41,686 nt of DNA from Clostridia bacterium (GTDB lineage: Bacteria; Bacillota; Clostridia; Oscillospirales; Acutalibacteraceae), in the NCBI GenBank assembly GCA_017395425.1, contig JAFPUM010000042.1:1-41686 (forward strand). Direction: 5' to 3'. The position numbers and the translations under genes were made by a program. Below the pieces are notes generated by a model, which saw only the letters and a program-made list of their open reading frames with translations, made no database searches and had not been told where the DNA came from. Positions 33,759-41,686 of this stretch are shown piece by piece. Numbering within the stretch: position 1 is the stretch's first letter; each line of letters opens with the position of its first letter.

Positions 33759-35513
33759 TTAACTGAATCTGACGTTCATGTCGATAAATTGATCCTTGCC
33801 ATCATAACCGTCCAGCTTCATTTTGTCAGTGTACTGCCAGATGTTCCAGTGTTCCAGGTTGGTCTGGGTGACGACGTTGCGGATCCAGATGTCATAGTCC
33901 GGAAATTCATCCCAGATATAGACATTATACACCGTCTCGGTGGCATAAATGATCGGTTTCTGTCCGTAATATGCTTCCAGTGCGTCGAGCAGGACGTGAA
34001 GCTCGCGGTGTACGTCCTCCAGCGGGGGACGGTTCTGCTTCTTGTCTCCGTACAGTTCCACATTGACGGCAGGCGGCAGGGCGTTGTCGGTCAGGGGAAC
34101 GGTGGCAATAAAGTGTTTTGCCTGTGTACTGCCGGGTGTGTCAAAACGGAAAAAGTGATAGGCGCCCACATCCAGAGACATCTGGCGCGCACCTTCCCAA
34201 TTGGCAAAGAACTGTGCGTCCACCTGCTGGCTTCCTTCGGTGGCTTTGATGTAGGCAAACGAAATGTCCTGCGAAGCGAGCGTGTGCCAGTCTATGACCC
34301 CCTGACGGGATGACACGTCCACACCCTTTGGTTTATACTGCGTGGCATAAATGGCATTGGGAACCCACAGCCCGCACCACGCGGCGGCGGTCAGTCCGGC
34401 GGCGATGAGACCGCACGCGGTACACGCGCCCAGCCATGCCCTCGGGTGCCGTTTGATGGAGAGCCGCTTGGGCATACGGAAACGACCGTTGAGCGCGGGA
34501 CACCACCGGTCGGACAGCTTACAGGGTATCAGCGTGAGCAGACACGTGATGAGCCAGATAACAAGCGGCATCAGCCAGTGATTTTGCAGGATTCCCCAGT
34601 GTGTCACGCCATACAGCAGGTCGGCGGCATAGTTGACATACGCCAGAATGGGTCCGCCGCACATGAAGTAAATCAGCGAATGCTTGCCCACATAGGCGAC
34701 AAACCGCGTCACAAGCCTTTTTCGGGGCATGATATGGGCAAAACAAACCATAAAGAGATTGCCCGCGGTCAGCAGCAGCAGCGCCACAGGCCAAGGCGGT
34801 AAGGTGTTGTTCATCATGACAATGAGGGTTCCTTCCATGCCCAGACGCCATGCGGAAAGCACCGTGACAGCGACAAAAAGACCGCCGGAAACGGCACTGT
34901 GCCACCATCGGAAGGGAAAGGTCTTGATGAGCTTCTCTTTGCGGATACAGTAGCCCGCCGTATAGAAAAACTGACAGATCAATGCGGTGTCCCACCCCCA
35001 CGGACGGGGCAGCCCGGGGCGCACGAAAAGAAATCCCACCGCCAGCAGCAGACCGCTGACAATCAGCATGGGCAGGGTTTTGTCACGGCAGCACTTGTTG
35101 ATGACGAGAAAATACACCATGCACAGCACCAGCACCGAGAAAAACAGGGCGCGGGGCTTGATCAGAAACGTCATGAGGGTATCCCACAGCCATACGGGGA
35201 CAGTGGAAGGATGCAGAAAAAAGCCCACTACCTTCGACGCCACGAGCGTGGTCAGACTGAACGCCACCATGAGCTTGAAAATCAGCGCCTTACAGACTTT
35301 CTTATAGAGATAACTCCGGGCGCTGACCCGTTTGATTTTGGTGAGATAGCCGGACACCAGATAAAAGGGCGGTACAATGAAGGGAGCAAAGAATACCGTG
35401 TACAGCATGGGGGTATGCGGCTCATGAAATAATATCACCAGCATAGCACAGAATCCCCGCGCGATATCCACCCAGTCTTTGCGCCCGGAAACCGCTTGAT
35501 TCTGGGAAGCCAT
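33759..35513 (-). CDS. Acyltransferase-3 membrane domain fused to GH25 lysozyme domain
   Basis: A 584-residue two-part protein. Residues 1 to ~350 form an acyltransferase-3 (OatA-like) domain of about ten helices, starting DWVDIARGFCAMLVILFH. A linker with one more helix (about 365-385) leads to an extracellular GH25 muramidase domain (about 393-584). GH25 residues seen: D399 in KGVDVS and E486, but the usual D of the DxE pair is N484 (codon AAT at 34062-34064). It probably modifies or cleaves peptidoglycan at the outer face. GGGAGG lies 10 bases before the ATG. It sits between pth and mfd, a spot that is usually gene-free. Confidence 0.9.
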   Translation of the reverse strand: MASQNQAVSGRKDWVDIARGFCAMLVILFHEPHTPMLYTVFFAPFIVPPFYLVSGYLTKIKRVSARSYLYKKVCKALIFKLMVAFSLTTLVASKVVGFFLHPSTVPVWLWDTLMTFLIKPRALFFSVLVLCMVYFLVINKCCRDKTLPMLIVSGLLLAVGFLFVRPGLPRPWGWDTALICQFFYTAGYCIRKEKLIKTFPFRWWHSAVSGGLFVAVTVLSAWRLGMEGTLIVMMNNTLPPWPVALLLLTAGNLFMVCFAHIMPRKRLVTRFVAYVGKHSLIYFMCGGPILAYVNYAADLLYGVTHWGILQNHWLMPLVIWLITCLLTLIPCKLSDRWCPALNGRFRMPKRLSIKRHPRAWLGACTACGLIAAGLTAAAWCGLWVPNAIYATQYKPKGVDVSSRQGVIDWHTLASQDISFAYIKATEGSQQVDAQFFANWEGARQMSLDVGAYHFFRFDTPGSTQAKHFIATVPLTDNALPPAVNVELYGDKKQNRPPLEDVHRELHVLLDALEAYYGQKPIIYATETVYNVYIWDEFPDYDIWIRNVVTQTNLEHWNIWQYTDKMKLDGYDGKDQFIDMNVRFS

Positions 35514-35534
35514 TAACCGTCAACCTCCCTCGCG

Positions 35535-36134
35535 TTACGAATTATACAGATTCATTGCCCTGTCGATGGAGCCGTTTACGATGAGTTCCACGGCGGCGGC
35601 GGCATTCCCGGCGGACTGCCCCATTTCTTTCATCTCGCCCGCAGTAAAATGACTCAGCACCCAGTCCGCCAGATTGTAGTCGGGATGAGGCTTCTTGCCG
35701 ATGCCCAGCTTGATGCGGATAAACTGATCGGTCTCAATCATATCAATAATGTTTCTCATGCCGTTCTGTCCGCCGTGAGAACCTTTACGCCGGATCCGGA
35801 GCTGCCCGGGCTCCAGCGAGATGTCGTCGCACATCACCAGCAGGCGTTCGGGGGGAATCCTGTAGAAGGTCATGATTTCATCCACCGCCTGTCCGGAGAG
35901 ATTCATATAGGTCTGATGCTTGACCAGCAGAATGCGCTGATCGCCGCACATTCCGTCGCCGATGAGCGCGTGGAATTTCACTCTGTCCACCCGGATATCC
36001 AATCGCTTTGCCAGCGCATCTGCTGCCATAAAGCCTGCGTTGTGGCGGGTACCCTCATATTTTTTGCCGGGATTCCCCAGCCCCACCACCAGCCAGTCGA
36101 TAGCGCCGGGCTTGCTTGTGTTGATACCGAACAT
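35535..36134 (-). CDS. pth: Peptidyl-tRNA hydrolase
   Basis: A 199-residue essential enzyme that recycles peptidyl-tRNA. The catalytic histidine lies in YEGTRHNAGF near 27-36, with N-terminal VGLGNPG, LLVKHQTYMNLSG and the SHGGQNGMRNII segment. It begins 16 bases after the restriction-modification gene, with GAGGAG 8 bases before the ATG. No promoter is evident in that gap, so it may depend on transcription through its AT-rich neighbour. Confidence 0.97.
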   Translation of the reverse strand: MFGINTSKPGAIDWLVVGLGNPGKKYEGTRHNAGFMAADALAKRLDIRVDRVKFHALIGDGMCGDQRILLVKHQTYMNLSGQAVDEIMTFYRIPPERLLVMCDDISLEPGQLRIRRKGSHGGQNGMRNIIDMIETDQFIRIKLGIGKKPHPDYNLADWVLSHFTAGEMKEMGQSAGNAAAAVELIVNGSIDRAMNLYNS

Positions 36135-36150
36135 GGCAATTTCTCCTCAC

Positions 36151-38730
36151 TTATGACTTATTTTTCTGCCCCATGTTGTTGAACAGGAAAGCTTCAATTG
36201 TATTACGTTCATCGTCAAAAATTTTATTGGCTTCATCTCTCTTTGATTCAGCCATGCGAACACGGTCGGCAATTTCCTTTTCTTTTTCAGGTAATAATCG
36301 GGGAATGGGGATTGTTGCAACGAAATCAGGTGTGATATGATCTACAACCGAGGCATAGATGCCTTTTTCTAATAGCACTTTGCCGATGTCATTTGTAGAT
36401 AAATATGCGTAAACATAGTATGGATCAATCAGATTTTCGTCACATATTACTCTGATAACATGCTCCGAAACCATCGCTCCAGCCATACTATCTGTTACAA
36501 TGACAACCCGTCCGGTCGAACCGGAACGTGTGATTAAAATCCAATTTTTTTCTACGAAGTGCTTGACAGCCGGTTTGTAATCTTTAGGTTGATATTGCAA
36601 ATCAAATGGACGAATCTGTAAAATCTGTGTTCCTGAGTAAAAAGGAACGCTATTCATGCCTTTATTGATGTAATTTCTTTTATGACGACCCGGATAGAAA
36701 ATTCCGTGAGGAACCACTAAGTCTCCGAGTCTGACAATTTCCTTTACATTTTCCCCAATGGATTCCTCTAAATCCTTGGCAAGATGATTTTTATTTGGAT
36801 CCCAATACCATGCATCAATACGCATGGATGGATCATTCATAATTGCCTGGGAATCTATAATAAAACAACTTGGGGCATGTTCAGATGAAGAAACGGTAAG
36901 GTTACCGTTTGCCTGATATTGCTTATACTGTTGCAATATTTCCGGCAAATCATTCCATATCACACCATTACCGTCCGCGTCTAATAGATTCATGCCGGAA
37001 CTGTCTTTTTTATAAAGTGGATTTCCTCTGCGATCATGTCCTACGGCCTCTGATACAGCCATGAAAATAGGATAACAATCTGGAATCTTTTTGACTTTTT
37101 TTAGGAAGACCAATGAAGTTTTCGTTCCTGTGTGTGGTTGAAATGCCTCTCTTGGCAAATCCACAATAGCGGTAATTTGTACCTTTGTAAAAAGCCATTT
37201 TCTAAATTCGACACTTTCATCTTGAGCGCCGGAAAGATTTTGCTTAGGAAGGACGATAACCATTCTTCCACCATCTTTGTCATCAGTGGCTTCTTTGAGA
37301 TAATAGATGTCTCTTTCCACAAATAATTTATCAGGATCCTGACCATCTATCAGCTCATTGGTTGGTTTTCCATCTACTAATTTATGCCCTAATTCGTATT
37401 TTTCAAGCACATAATCTCTTGTATCATCTATTTTAGTCCCAAATGGAGGGTTTGTTGTGATAACATCCACGGTACCTGGTCTGATGTATTTTTTGAAATT
37501 GGGATCGAGTTGGTCATAAGGCTCCAACGAATCAAAATTGTATATATTACTTTTACCATCACCTACAATTGCCATATACGACTTTGAAATTCTGTACAGC
37601 AAAGGGTCGATATCACAGCCATATATATATTTGTCAGCATAATTTTTTAAGATAGAATTGAGTTTGTCTCTTGAAAAGCCTCTATGAGCATAAAGAATAT
37701 CTATTTGTTTTCTTAATTTTTCAATAGCAATCGACAAAAAACCCCCTGAGCCACAAGCTGTATCCAAAATAAATTCATTGTCCTTAAATGAAGGATCGAT
37801 AATATCCATTGCAAAACGCACAATCTCGCGTGGTGTAAAAAATTGTCCACTTTCTCCTTTTAATGTAGAAGGTAAGAGAACCTCGTAAGCATCTCCCAAT
37901 GCATCGGTATTAGTGTTTTCATGCATTAAAGCAATACCTTGTAATTCGCTGACGATATAAGTAATCCATTCATCATTGTATTCCAATTGCTCGCCCTTAA
38001 ACATAGAACTAAAGTCGGGGTCATCAAGTAAACTCTGATATAACTTTTCAATGCGTTTTCTGATTTCTGTCTTTCCCGTAACTGTCAGAATTTCTGAGGG
38101 TGTTGCCCTGAATTCACATAATTCATTAGGACTGATTTCATCAACAATCTTACAGAAAAGCAGTTTAATTACCTCTATTGCGATATTTTCTTCTCTTTTA
38201 ATAGGACCGTTGCCGTATAATTTGTAATAGATTCTTGTAAAGAGAAGCTTTAATGCTTTTGCGGGCTTTAAATCTTGTTTTCGATAATGACCAATTGTTT
38301 CTTGCGTTTCTCCAAATCTAGGAAGAGTAGGAATCGGTATGAATTTTGTGGGATCAGTTGATAAATCCCTATAATGATAAAAAGGTCCTTCACTGTTTTT
38401 TTCAAATCCTGCAAACCAAACACAATATGGTGCAGTTGTAGCAGTCACATAGGAAAAAGCCTGTAAATCATATTTTTTTTTCGGTGTTTCTATCTCGATG
38501 ATTATGTAGGCATTTTCCTGCCTATGAATCTCACTGTTATATACGACGATATCTACTTCTTCGGCATTTCTTTTAGCACCACGCTGGAGAATTACCTCAA
38601 TATCAATGTGTGATTTTGGATATCCTAAATCATCAATAAGGATGTGTTCAAACAATTGACGGTAAGTTTCTTCAGGATTGTTCTTTACTTCTTTTCCCGT
38701 TGCGTAATCGTAGAATCTGTTTTCCGACAT
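36151..38730 (-). CDS. Fused restriction-modification protein: HsdR-N-like, N6-adenine methylase, specificity domain
   Basis: An 859-residue AT-rich gene unlike its neighbours. Order: HsdR N-terminal nuclease-like domain (about 1-125, with VDIVVYN then IIIEIETPKK), type I methylase core (motif I DTACGSGGF from 323, motif IV NPPF from 427), and one HsdS-like target recognition domain (about 650-859, ILITRSGSTGR). There is no SF2 helicase. It could be a single-chain type IIG-like system or an orphan methylase. I start at the ATG at 38730 after AGAAGGA; an upstream ATG at 38805 has no good site. It splits the usual prs-pth pair, a sign of horizontal gain. Confidence 0.88.
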   Translation of the reverse strand: MSENRFYDYATGKEVKNNPEETYRQLFEHILIDDLGYPKSHIDIEVILQRGAKRNAEEVDIVVYNSEIHRQENAYIIIEIETPKKKYDLQAFSYVTATTAPYCVWFAGFEKNSEGPFYHYRDLSTDPTKFIPIPTLPRFGETQETIGHYRKQDLKPAKALKLLFTRIYYKLYGNGPIKREENIAIEVIKLLFCKIVDEISPNELCEFRATPSEILTVTGKTEIRKRIEKLYQSLLDDPDFSSMFKGEQLEYNDEWITYIVSELQGIALMHENTNTDALGDAYEVLLPSTLKGESGQFFTPREIVRFAMDIIDPSFKDNEFILDTACGSGGFLSIAIEKLRKQIDILYAHRGFSRDKLNSILKNYADKYIYGCDIDPLLYRISKSYMAIVGDGKSNIYNFDSLEPYDQLDPNFKKYIRPGTVDVITTNPPFGTKIDDTRDYVLEKYELGHKLVDGKPTNELIDGQDPDKLFVERDIYYLKEATDDKDGGRMVIVLPKQNLSGAQDESVEFRKWLFTKVQITAIVDLPREAFQPHTGTKTSLVFLKKVKKIPDCYPIFMAVSEAVGHDRRGNPLYKKDSSGMNLLDADGNGVIWNDLPEILQQYKQYQANGNLTVSSSEHAPSCFIIDSQAIMNDPSMRIDAWYWDPNKNHLAKDLEESIGENVKEIVRLGDLVVPHGIFYPGRHKRNYINKGMNSVPFYSGTQILQIRPFDLQYQPKDYKPAVKHFVEKNWILITRSGSTGRVVIVTDSMAGAMVSEHVIRVICDENLIDPYYVYAYLSTNDIGKVLLEKGIYASVVDHITPDFVATIPIPRLLPEKEKEIADRVRMAESKRDEANKIFDDERNTIEAFLFNNMGQKNKS

Positions 38731-38780
38731 TACGAATCCTTCTTTCTCCAGATGGAAATGATATGAACAGATATTGTTGT

Positions 38781-38834
38781 AACGCCCAAACGGCAGGACA
38801 ATCACGTCTGAGGTGACTGCCCTGCCTTGGCGTT
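38781..38834. repeat. Two-part inverted repeat between prs and the restriction-modification gene
   Basis: AACGCC (38781-38786) and GGCAGG (38792-38797) pair with CCTGCC (38821-38826) and GGCGTT (38829-38834). On the plus strand a T-rich tract follows. It lies between the promoter at 38844-38871 and the ATG at 38730, so it would form in the leader of the restriction-modification mRNA. It may be a terminator remnant or a regulatory hairpin. Confidence 0.5.
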
Positions 38835-38843
38835 TATTATTTT

Positions 38844-38871
38844 ATTGTATGATGGAACAGGTCAATGTCAT
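38844..38871 (-). promoter_or_regulatory. Promoter of the restriction-modification gene
   Basis: Minus strand: -35 ATGACA (38866-38871), 16-bp spacer, -10 TACAAT (38844-38849). It lies immediately downstream of the prs stop codon. Confidence 0.55.
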
Positions 38872-38879
38872 ACACAAAA

Positions 38880-39848
38880 TCAGTCAAAAATCAGCGAGAT
38901 AGGCTTGTCCGTGTAGATTCTCTCGATGGCTTCCGCGAAGTAGGACGCGGTGGAGAGAATGGTGAATTTTTCGAGACGCTTTTCCTCCGGGAGATAGATG
39001 GTATCGAGGAACACAAATTCCTTGATGGGGCTCTTTTCGATTCTTTCGAGCGCGGGACCGCTGAGGACAGCATGGGTCGCACAGGCGGAAACTTCCACCG
39101 CGCCGTTCTTGATGAGTGCTTCGGCGGCGTTGCAGATGGTACCTGCCGTATCCACCATGTCGTCAATGAGCAGCACCTTCTTACCGCTCACATCGCCGAT
39201 GATGTTCATGACTTCACAGACATTGGCTCTCTGGCGGCGTTTGTCCACAATCGCCATGGGGCAGTCAAGACGCTGGGCAAAATTTCTCACGCGGGTGACG
39301 GAACCGAGATCGGGAGATACACACATATAGTCGCTCGTATTGTCGCCGATCTTCTCCTTGAAGTACTTGGCAAGAATCGGTGCGCCCATCAGATGATCCA
39401 CCGGAATGTTGAAGAAACCCTGAATCTGTGCGGCATGGAGATCCATGGTCAGGACACGGTCGGCACCGGCGGTAGTGATGAGGTCAGCACAGAGTTTGGC
39501 AGAAATCGGATCTCTCGCCTTGGCTTTGCGATCCTGACGGGCATAGCCCATGTAAGGAATAACCGCGGTAATGCGCCCCGCCGAGGCTCTCTTGAGCGCG
39601 TCGATCATGATGAGCATTTCCATGAGGTTATCGTTGACGGGATTGCTGGTGGACTGCACCACAAAGCAGTCCGAGCCGCGAACCGATTCCTTGAGGGAAA
39701 CCGAAATTTCGCCGTCGCTGAATTTGGTGACGTCGCTGCTGCCCATTTTTTCGTGCAGCCCGTCGCAGATGGCCTGTGCCAACGCGCGGTTGGCGTTGCA
39801 TGAGAAAATCTTGATGTCCTTGCCGTGCAGGCTTCCGTGAAGTATCAT
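38880..39848 (-). CDS. prs: Ribose-phosphate pyrophosphokinase
   Basis: A 322-residue enzyme that makes PRPP from ribose 5-phosphate and ATP. KFSDGEISV lies near 42-50. The DLHAAQIQGFFNIPVDHL metal/ATP region lies near 130-147, and the PRPP loop VLLIDDMVDTAGTI near 220-233. The ATG at 39848 has AGGAGG 8 bases upstream; a 16-residue longer reading lacks a site. It follows glmU by 164 bases, in the common glmU-prs order. Confidence 0.97.
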   Translation of the reverse strand: MILHGSLHGKDIKIFSCNANRALAQAICDGLHEKMGSSDVTKFSDGEISVSLKESVRGSDCFVVQSTSNPVNDNLMEMLIMIDALKRASAGRITAVIPYMGYARQDRKAKARDPISAKLCADLITTAGADRVLTMDLHAAQIQGFFNIPVDHLMGAPILAKYFKEKIGDNTSDYMCVSPDLGSVTRVRNFAQRLDCPMAIVDKRRQRANVCEVMNIIGDVSGKKVLLIDDMVDTAGTICNAAEALIKNGAVEVSACATHAVLSGPALERIEKSPIKEFVFLDTIYLPEEKRLEKFTILSTASYFAEAIERIYTDKPISLIFD

Positions 39849-39943
39849 GGATGATTCCTCCTGAAATATGGTGGTCGGTGTGAGAAAGGGTTTCATGCAG
39901 TCGTCTATGTATAACCCTTCCCGGCTGTCAATAGTATCTCAAA

Positions 39944-39979
39944 ACCGCCGGCGGTGACACAAACCGCATCGGTCGGTTT
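39944..39979 (-). terminator. Hairpins after glmU (possible weak terminator)
   Basis: AAACCG/CGGTTT (39961-39966/39974-39979) is followed on the minus strand by the palindrome ACCGCCGGCGGT (39944-39955) and TTTTG. It may attenuate read-through from glmU into prs. A TTGACA lies nearby (39926-39931, minus), but without a clear -10 at proper spacing. Confidence 0.4.
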
Positions 39980-40012
39980 AATTTTTCTGAATGCAGATAA
40001 ACGCGGCGAGAC

Positions 40013-41482
40013 TTATTTTTTGCTGTCGCGTTCCCGCTTGGCGGCTGCCCAGCCGTCCTTGACCACCTGACGGGCGCGGGCGATACCCAGCGCGTCGGAG
40101 GGAATGTCGTCGGTAATCGTGGAACCCGCGGCGGTATAGGCGCCTTCGCCGATGCTCACGGGAGCAACGAGATTGGTATTGCAGCCGATAAAGCTGTCGT
40201 CCCCCACCGTGCAGCGCGCTTTGTTTTTGCCGTCGTAATTGACGGTCACGCAGCCGCAGCCGAAATTGACGCGCTTGCCGATGTCGCTGTCCCCCACATA
40301 GGTGAGATGGGCGACCTTGGTGCCTTCGTCGAGAACCGAGTTCTTGACCTCCACGAAATCGCCGATATGTACCTTGGGACCGACCTTGCAGTTGGGTCTG
40401 ATCTGGGAGAAGGGTCCGATATCGGTGTCGTCAAAGACCTCGCTCTGCTTGATCTGGCTGGCGTTGACAATCACGCGGTCATGAATGACAGCATTCTCAA
40501 TGAGCGAATTGGGACCGATCGTGCAGTCCTCACCGATGCTGACGCTTCCGCGCAGAATGGTTCCGGGCAGAATCACCGTGCCGCTGCCCACCGTCACGTC
40601 GGGACCGATGATCACGCCGTCTGTGCAGGTGAGCGAAACACCGTCCGCCACCATCTGACCCAGGATATGACAACGGGCAATCTGGTTGAGTTCGCCGAGC
40701 TGCACGGGATCGTTGGCGCCCATGACGACGCTGGACGAATCGGCGGTAAAGGCATCCGCCGCGTCCCCAAGCAGTTTGACCGCGTCGGGCAGATAATATT
40801 CGCCGGTGATGCTGCTGCACCGGATATGGTCGGTGTCCAGCACGGAAAGCAGCGCGTTCACATTGAACCAGTAAGCGCCGGAATTGACTTCCTTGACCGC
40901 GAGCTGCGCCATGGTGGCTTCCTTATGTTCGACGATAGAAAGCAGCCTTCCGTCCGCGTTGCGCAGAATGCGTCCATAGCCGGCAGGTTCATCCAGCATA
41001 GCGGAGATAACCGTGACACAATTGCTGCCCGCCATATGATGGAAATAGGAGTTGACAATATTGCGGCTGTCCATAAACGGCGCGTCGCCGTTGAGAATCA
41101 GCACACTGCCGCCCTTGTGGGCTTCCAGAAATTCGCGCGCCATCATCACCGCGTGACCGGTTCCCTTGCGCTCGGTCTGGGTGACGGTGGCACAGGCATT
41201 TTCGCCGGTATAGTTCTTGGAGAGATAGTCCTTGACCATCTCCTCAAGATGTCCGGTGACAACGCAGATGTCCTGCACACCGGCGGCTCTGACCGAATCA
41301 ATCACCCATCCCAGCATGGGCTTGAACAGCACTTCCATCATCGCCTTGGGCTTTTTGGATTTCATCCGCTTGCCCTCGCCCGCCGCGAGAACGATCGCGC
41401 ATACTTCACGGTCGGAAGCGTATATTTTGTCCGAAAAATCCGTCCGCGTTTCCATCGAATTTGCAAGAGAATCCATAGACAT
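40013..41482 (-). CDS. glmU: Bifunctional UDP-GlcNAc pyrophosphorylase / glucosamine-1-phosphate acetyltransferase
   Basis: A 489-residue enzyme that makes UDP-GlcNAc, precursor of the cell wall. The uridylyltransferase domain starts at CAIVLAAGEGKRMKSKKPK near 28. LILNGDAPF is near 130. The C-terminal half (about 275-460) is a left-handed hexapeptide-repeat acetyltransferase domain ending in VNYDGKNKARCTVGDD and ITDDIP. About 25 residues precede the usual start of the family. GGAG lies 14 bases before the first ATG, so the exact start is uncertain. First gene of the glmU-prs-pth-mfd block. Confidence 0.96.
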   Translation of the reverse strand: MSMDSLANSMETRTDFSDKIYASDREVCAIVLAAGEGKRMKSKKPKAMMEVLFKPMLGWVIDSVRAAGVQDICVVTGHLEEMVKDYLSKNYTGENACATVTQTERKGTGHAVMMAREFLEAHKGGSVLILNGDAPFMDSRNIVNSYFHHMAGSNCVTVISAMLDEPAGYGRILRNADGRLLSIVEHKEATMAQLAVKEVNSGAYWFNVNALLSVLDTDHIRCSSITGEYYLPDAVKLLGDAADAFTADSSSVVMGANDPVQLGELNQIARCHILGQMVADGVSLTCTDGVIIGPDVTVGSGTVILPGTILRGSVSIGEDCTIGPNSLIENAVIHDRVIVNASQIKQSEVFDDTDIGPFSQIRPNCKVGPKVHIGDFVEVKNSVLDEGTKVAHLTYVGDSDIGKRVNFGCGCVTVNYDGKNKARCTVGDDSFIGCNTNLVAPVSIGEGAYTAAGSTITDDIPSDALGIARARQVVKDGWAAAKRERDSKK

Positions 41483-41545
41483 TTCTTGTCAGCACACTCC
41501 TTGTTGGAATTTTTCATGGTATTTCTGCCGTTTCATATCATGATT

Positions 41546-41574
41546 ATTATGGCATTTCCGGGCGGGATTTTCAA
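41546..41574 (-). promoter_or_regulatory. Promoter of glmU
   Basis: Minus strand: -35 TTGAAA (41569-41574), 17-bp spacer, -10 CATAAT (41546-41551). From 41587 to the window end no gene is seen. Confidence 0.65.
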
Positions 41575-41686
41575 GAGGAATTTTGGTTTTTGAGAGGTAT
41601 TTCGGGAGACTTCTCCACTTTTCACAAAAGGCTGTCAGAAATGGGAAGGAATATTAGGTTGTTTGTTATCACCATCGGAAAAAAGA

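Noticed and set aside
30190-33762. 1190-codon plus-strand open frame
   Set aside because: An exact shadow of mfd on the opposite strand; no family features and no ribosome site.

Overview
The window is a piece of a low-G+C Gram-positive (Firmicutes/Bacillota) chromosome, most likely a gut-type clostridium of the Oscillospiraceae/Ruminococcaceae kind. The grounds are a tyrS T-box leader, an IreB homologue, a PyrK/PyrD(1B) pair, the clostridial order glmU-prs-pth-mfd, sigma-A promoters with 16-18 bp spacers, strong GGAGG ribosome sites and several TTG starts. The DNA is moderately GC-rich by eye, except for one clearly AT-rich gene (36151-38730) and the AT-rich small-gene cassette around 22.8-23.8 kb. 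The species is inferred, not proven. I saw no tRNA, rRNA or CRISPR array.

Layout. 0.2-2.3 kb (-): a small membrane protein and the bifunctional NAD(P)HX repair enzyme. 2.4-4.4 kb (+): ireB, then T-box-controlled tyrS. 4.5-6.7 kb (-): a VanW-domain wall protein and a SUKH-like gene. 7.0-8.7 kb (+): two membrane proteins, then a 101-bp MITE-like element. 8.9-9.6 kb (-): a sugar-phosphate transferase. 9.9-16.7 kb (-): a tightly overlapping operon pyrK-pyrD-ruvX-hemW-ABC-ABC. 17-19 kb (+): a lipoprotein and RmuC. 19.1-21.1 kb: a decayed sensor diguanylate cyclase with at least three lesions, ending in a foreign tail. 21.2-21.5 kb: a dense patch of inverted repeats and terminators.

21.6-26.8 kb (+) carries two sulfur-assimilation genes (cysK and an O-acetylhomoserine sulfhydrylase). 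Their promoters share a dyad-like operator motif, although a DUF3990/DUF3791 cassette and a TMEM43-like gene lie between them. 26.9-30.2 kb holds an Imm33/DUF2185-like gene, acpP (-), the shikimate genes aroE and aroK separated by a five-hairpin array, and an unknown gene. 30.3-41.5 kb (-) is the conserved glmU-prs-pth-mfd housekeeping block. It is interrupted by an AT-rich restriction-modification fusion gene (between prs and pth) and by an acyltransferase/GH25 lysozyme fusion (between pth and mfd).

The best candidates for something under-described are: the shared sulfur operator with a small leader ORF and a sulfhydrylase bearing a ~55-residue N-terminal extension; the three-gene DUF3990 cassette; the solitary nuclease-methylase-TRD fusion whose promoter may now drive pth; and the five-hairpin array between aroE and aroK.
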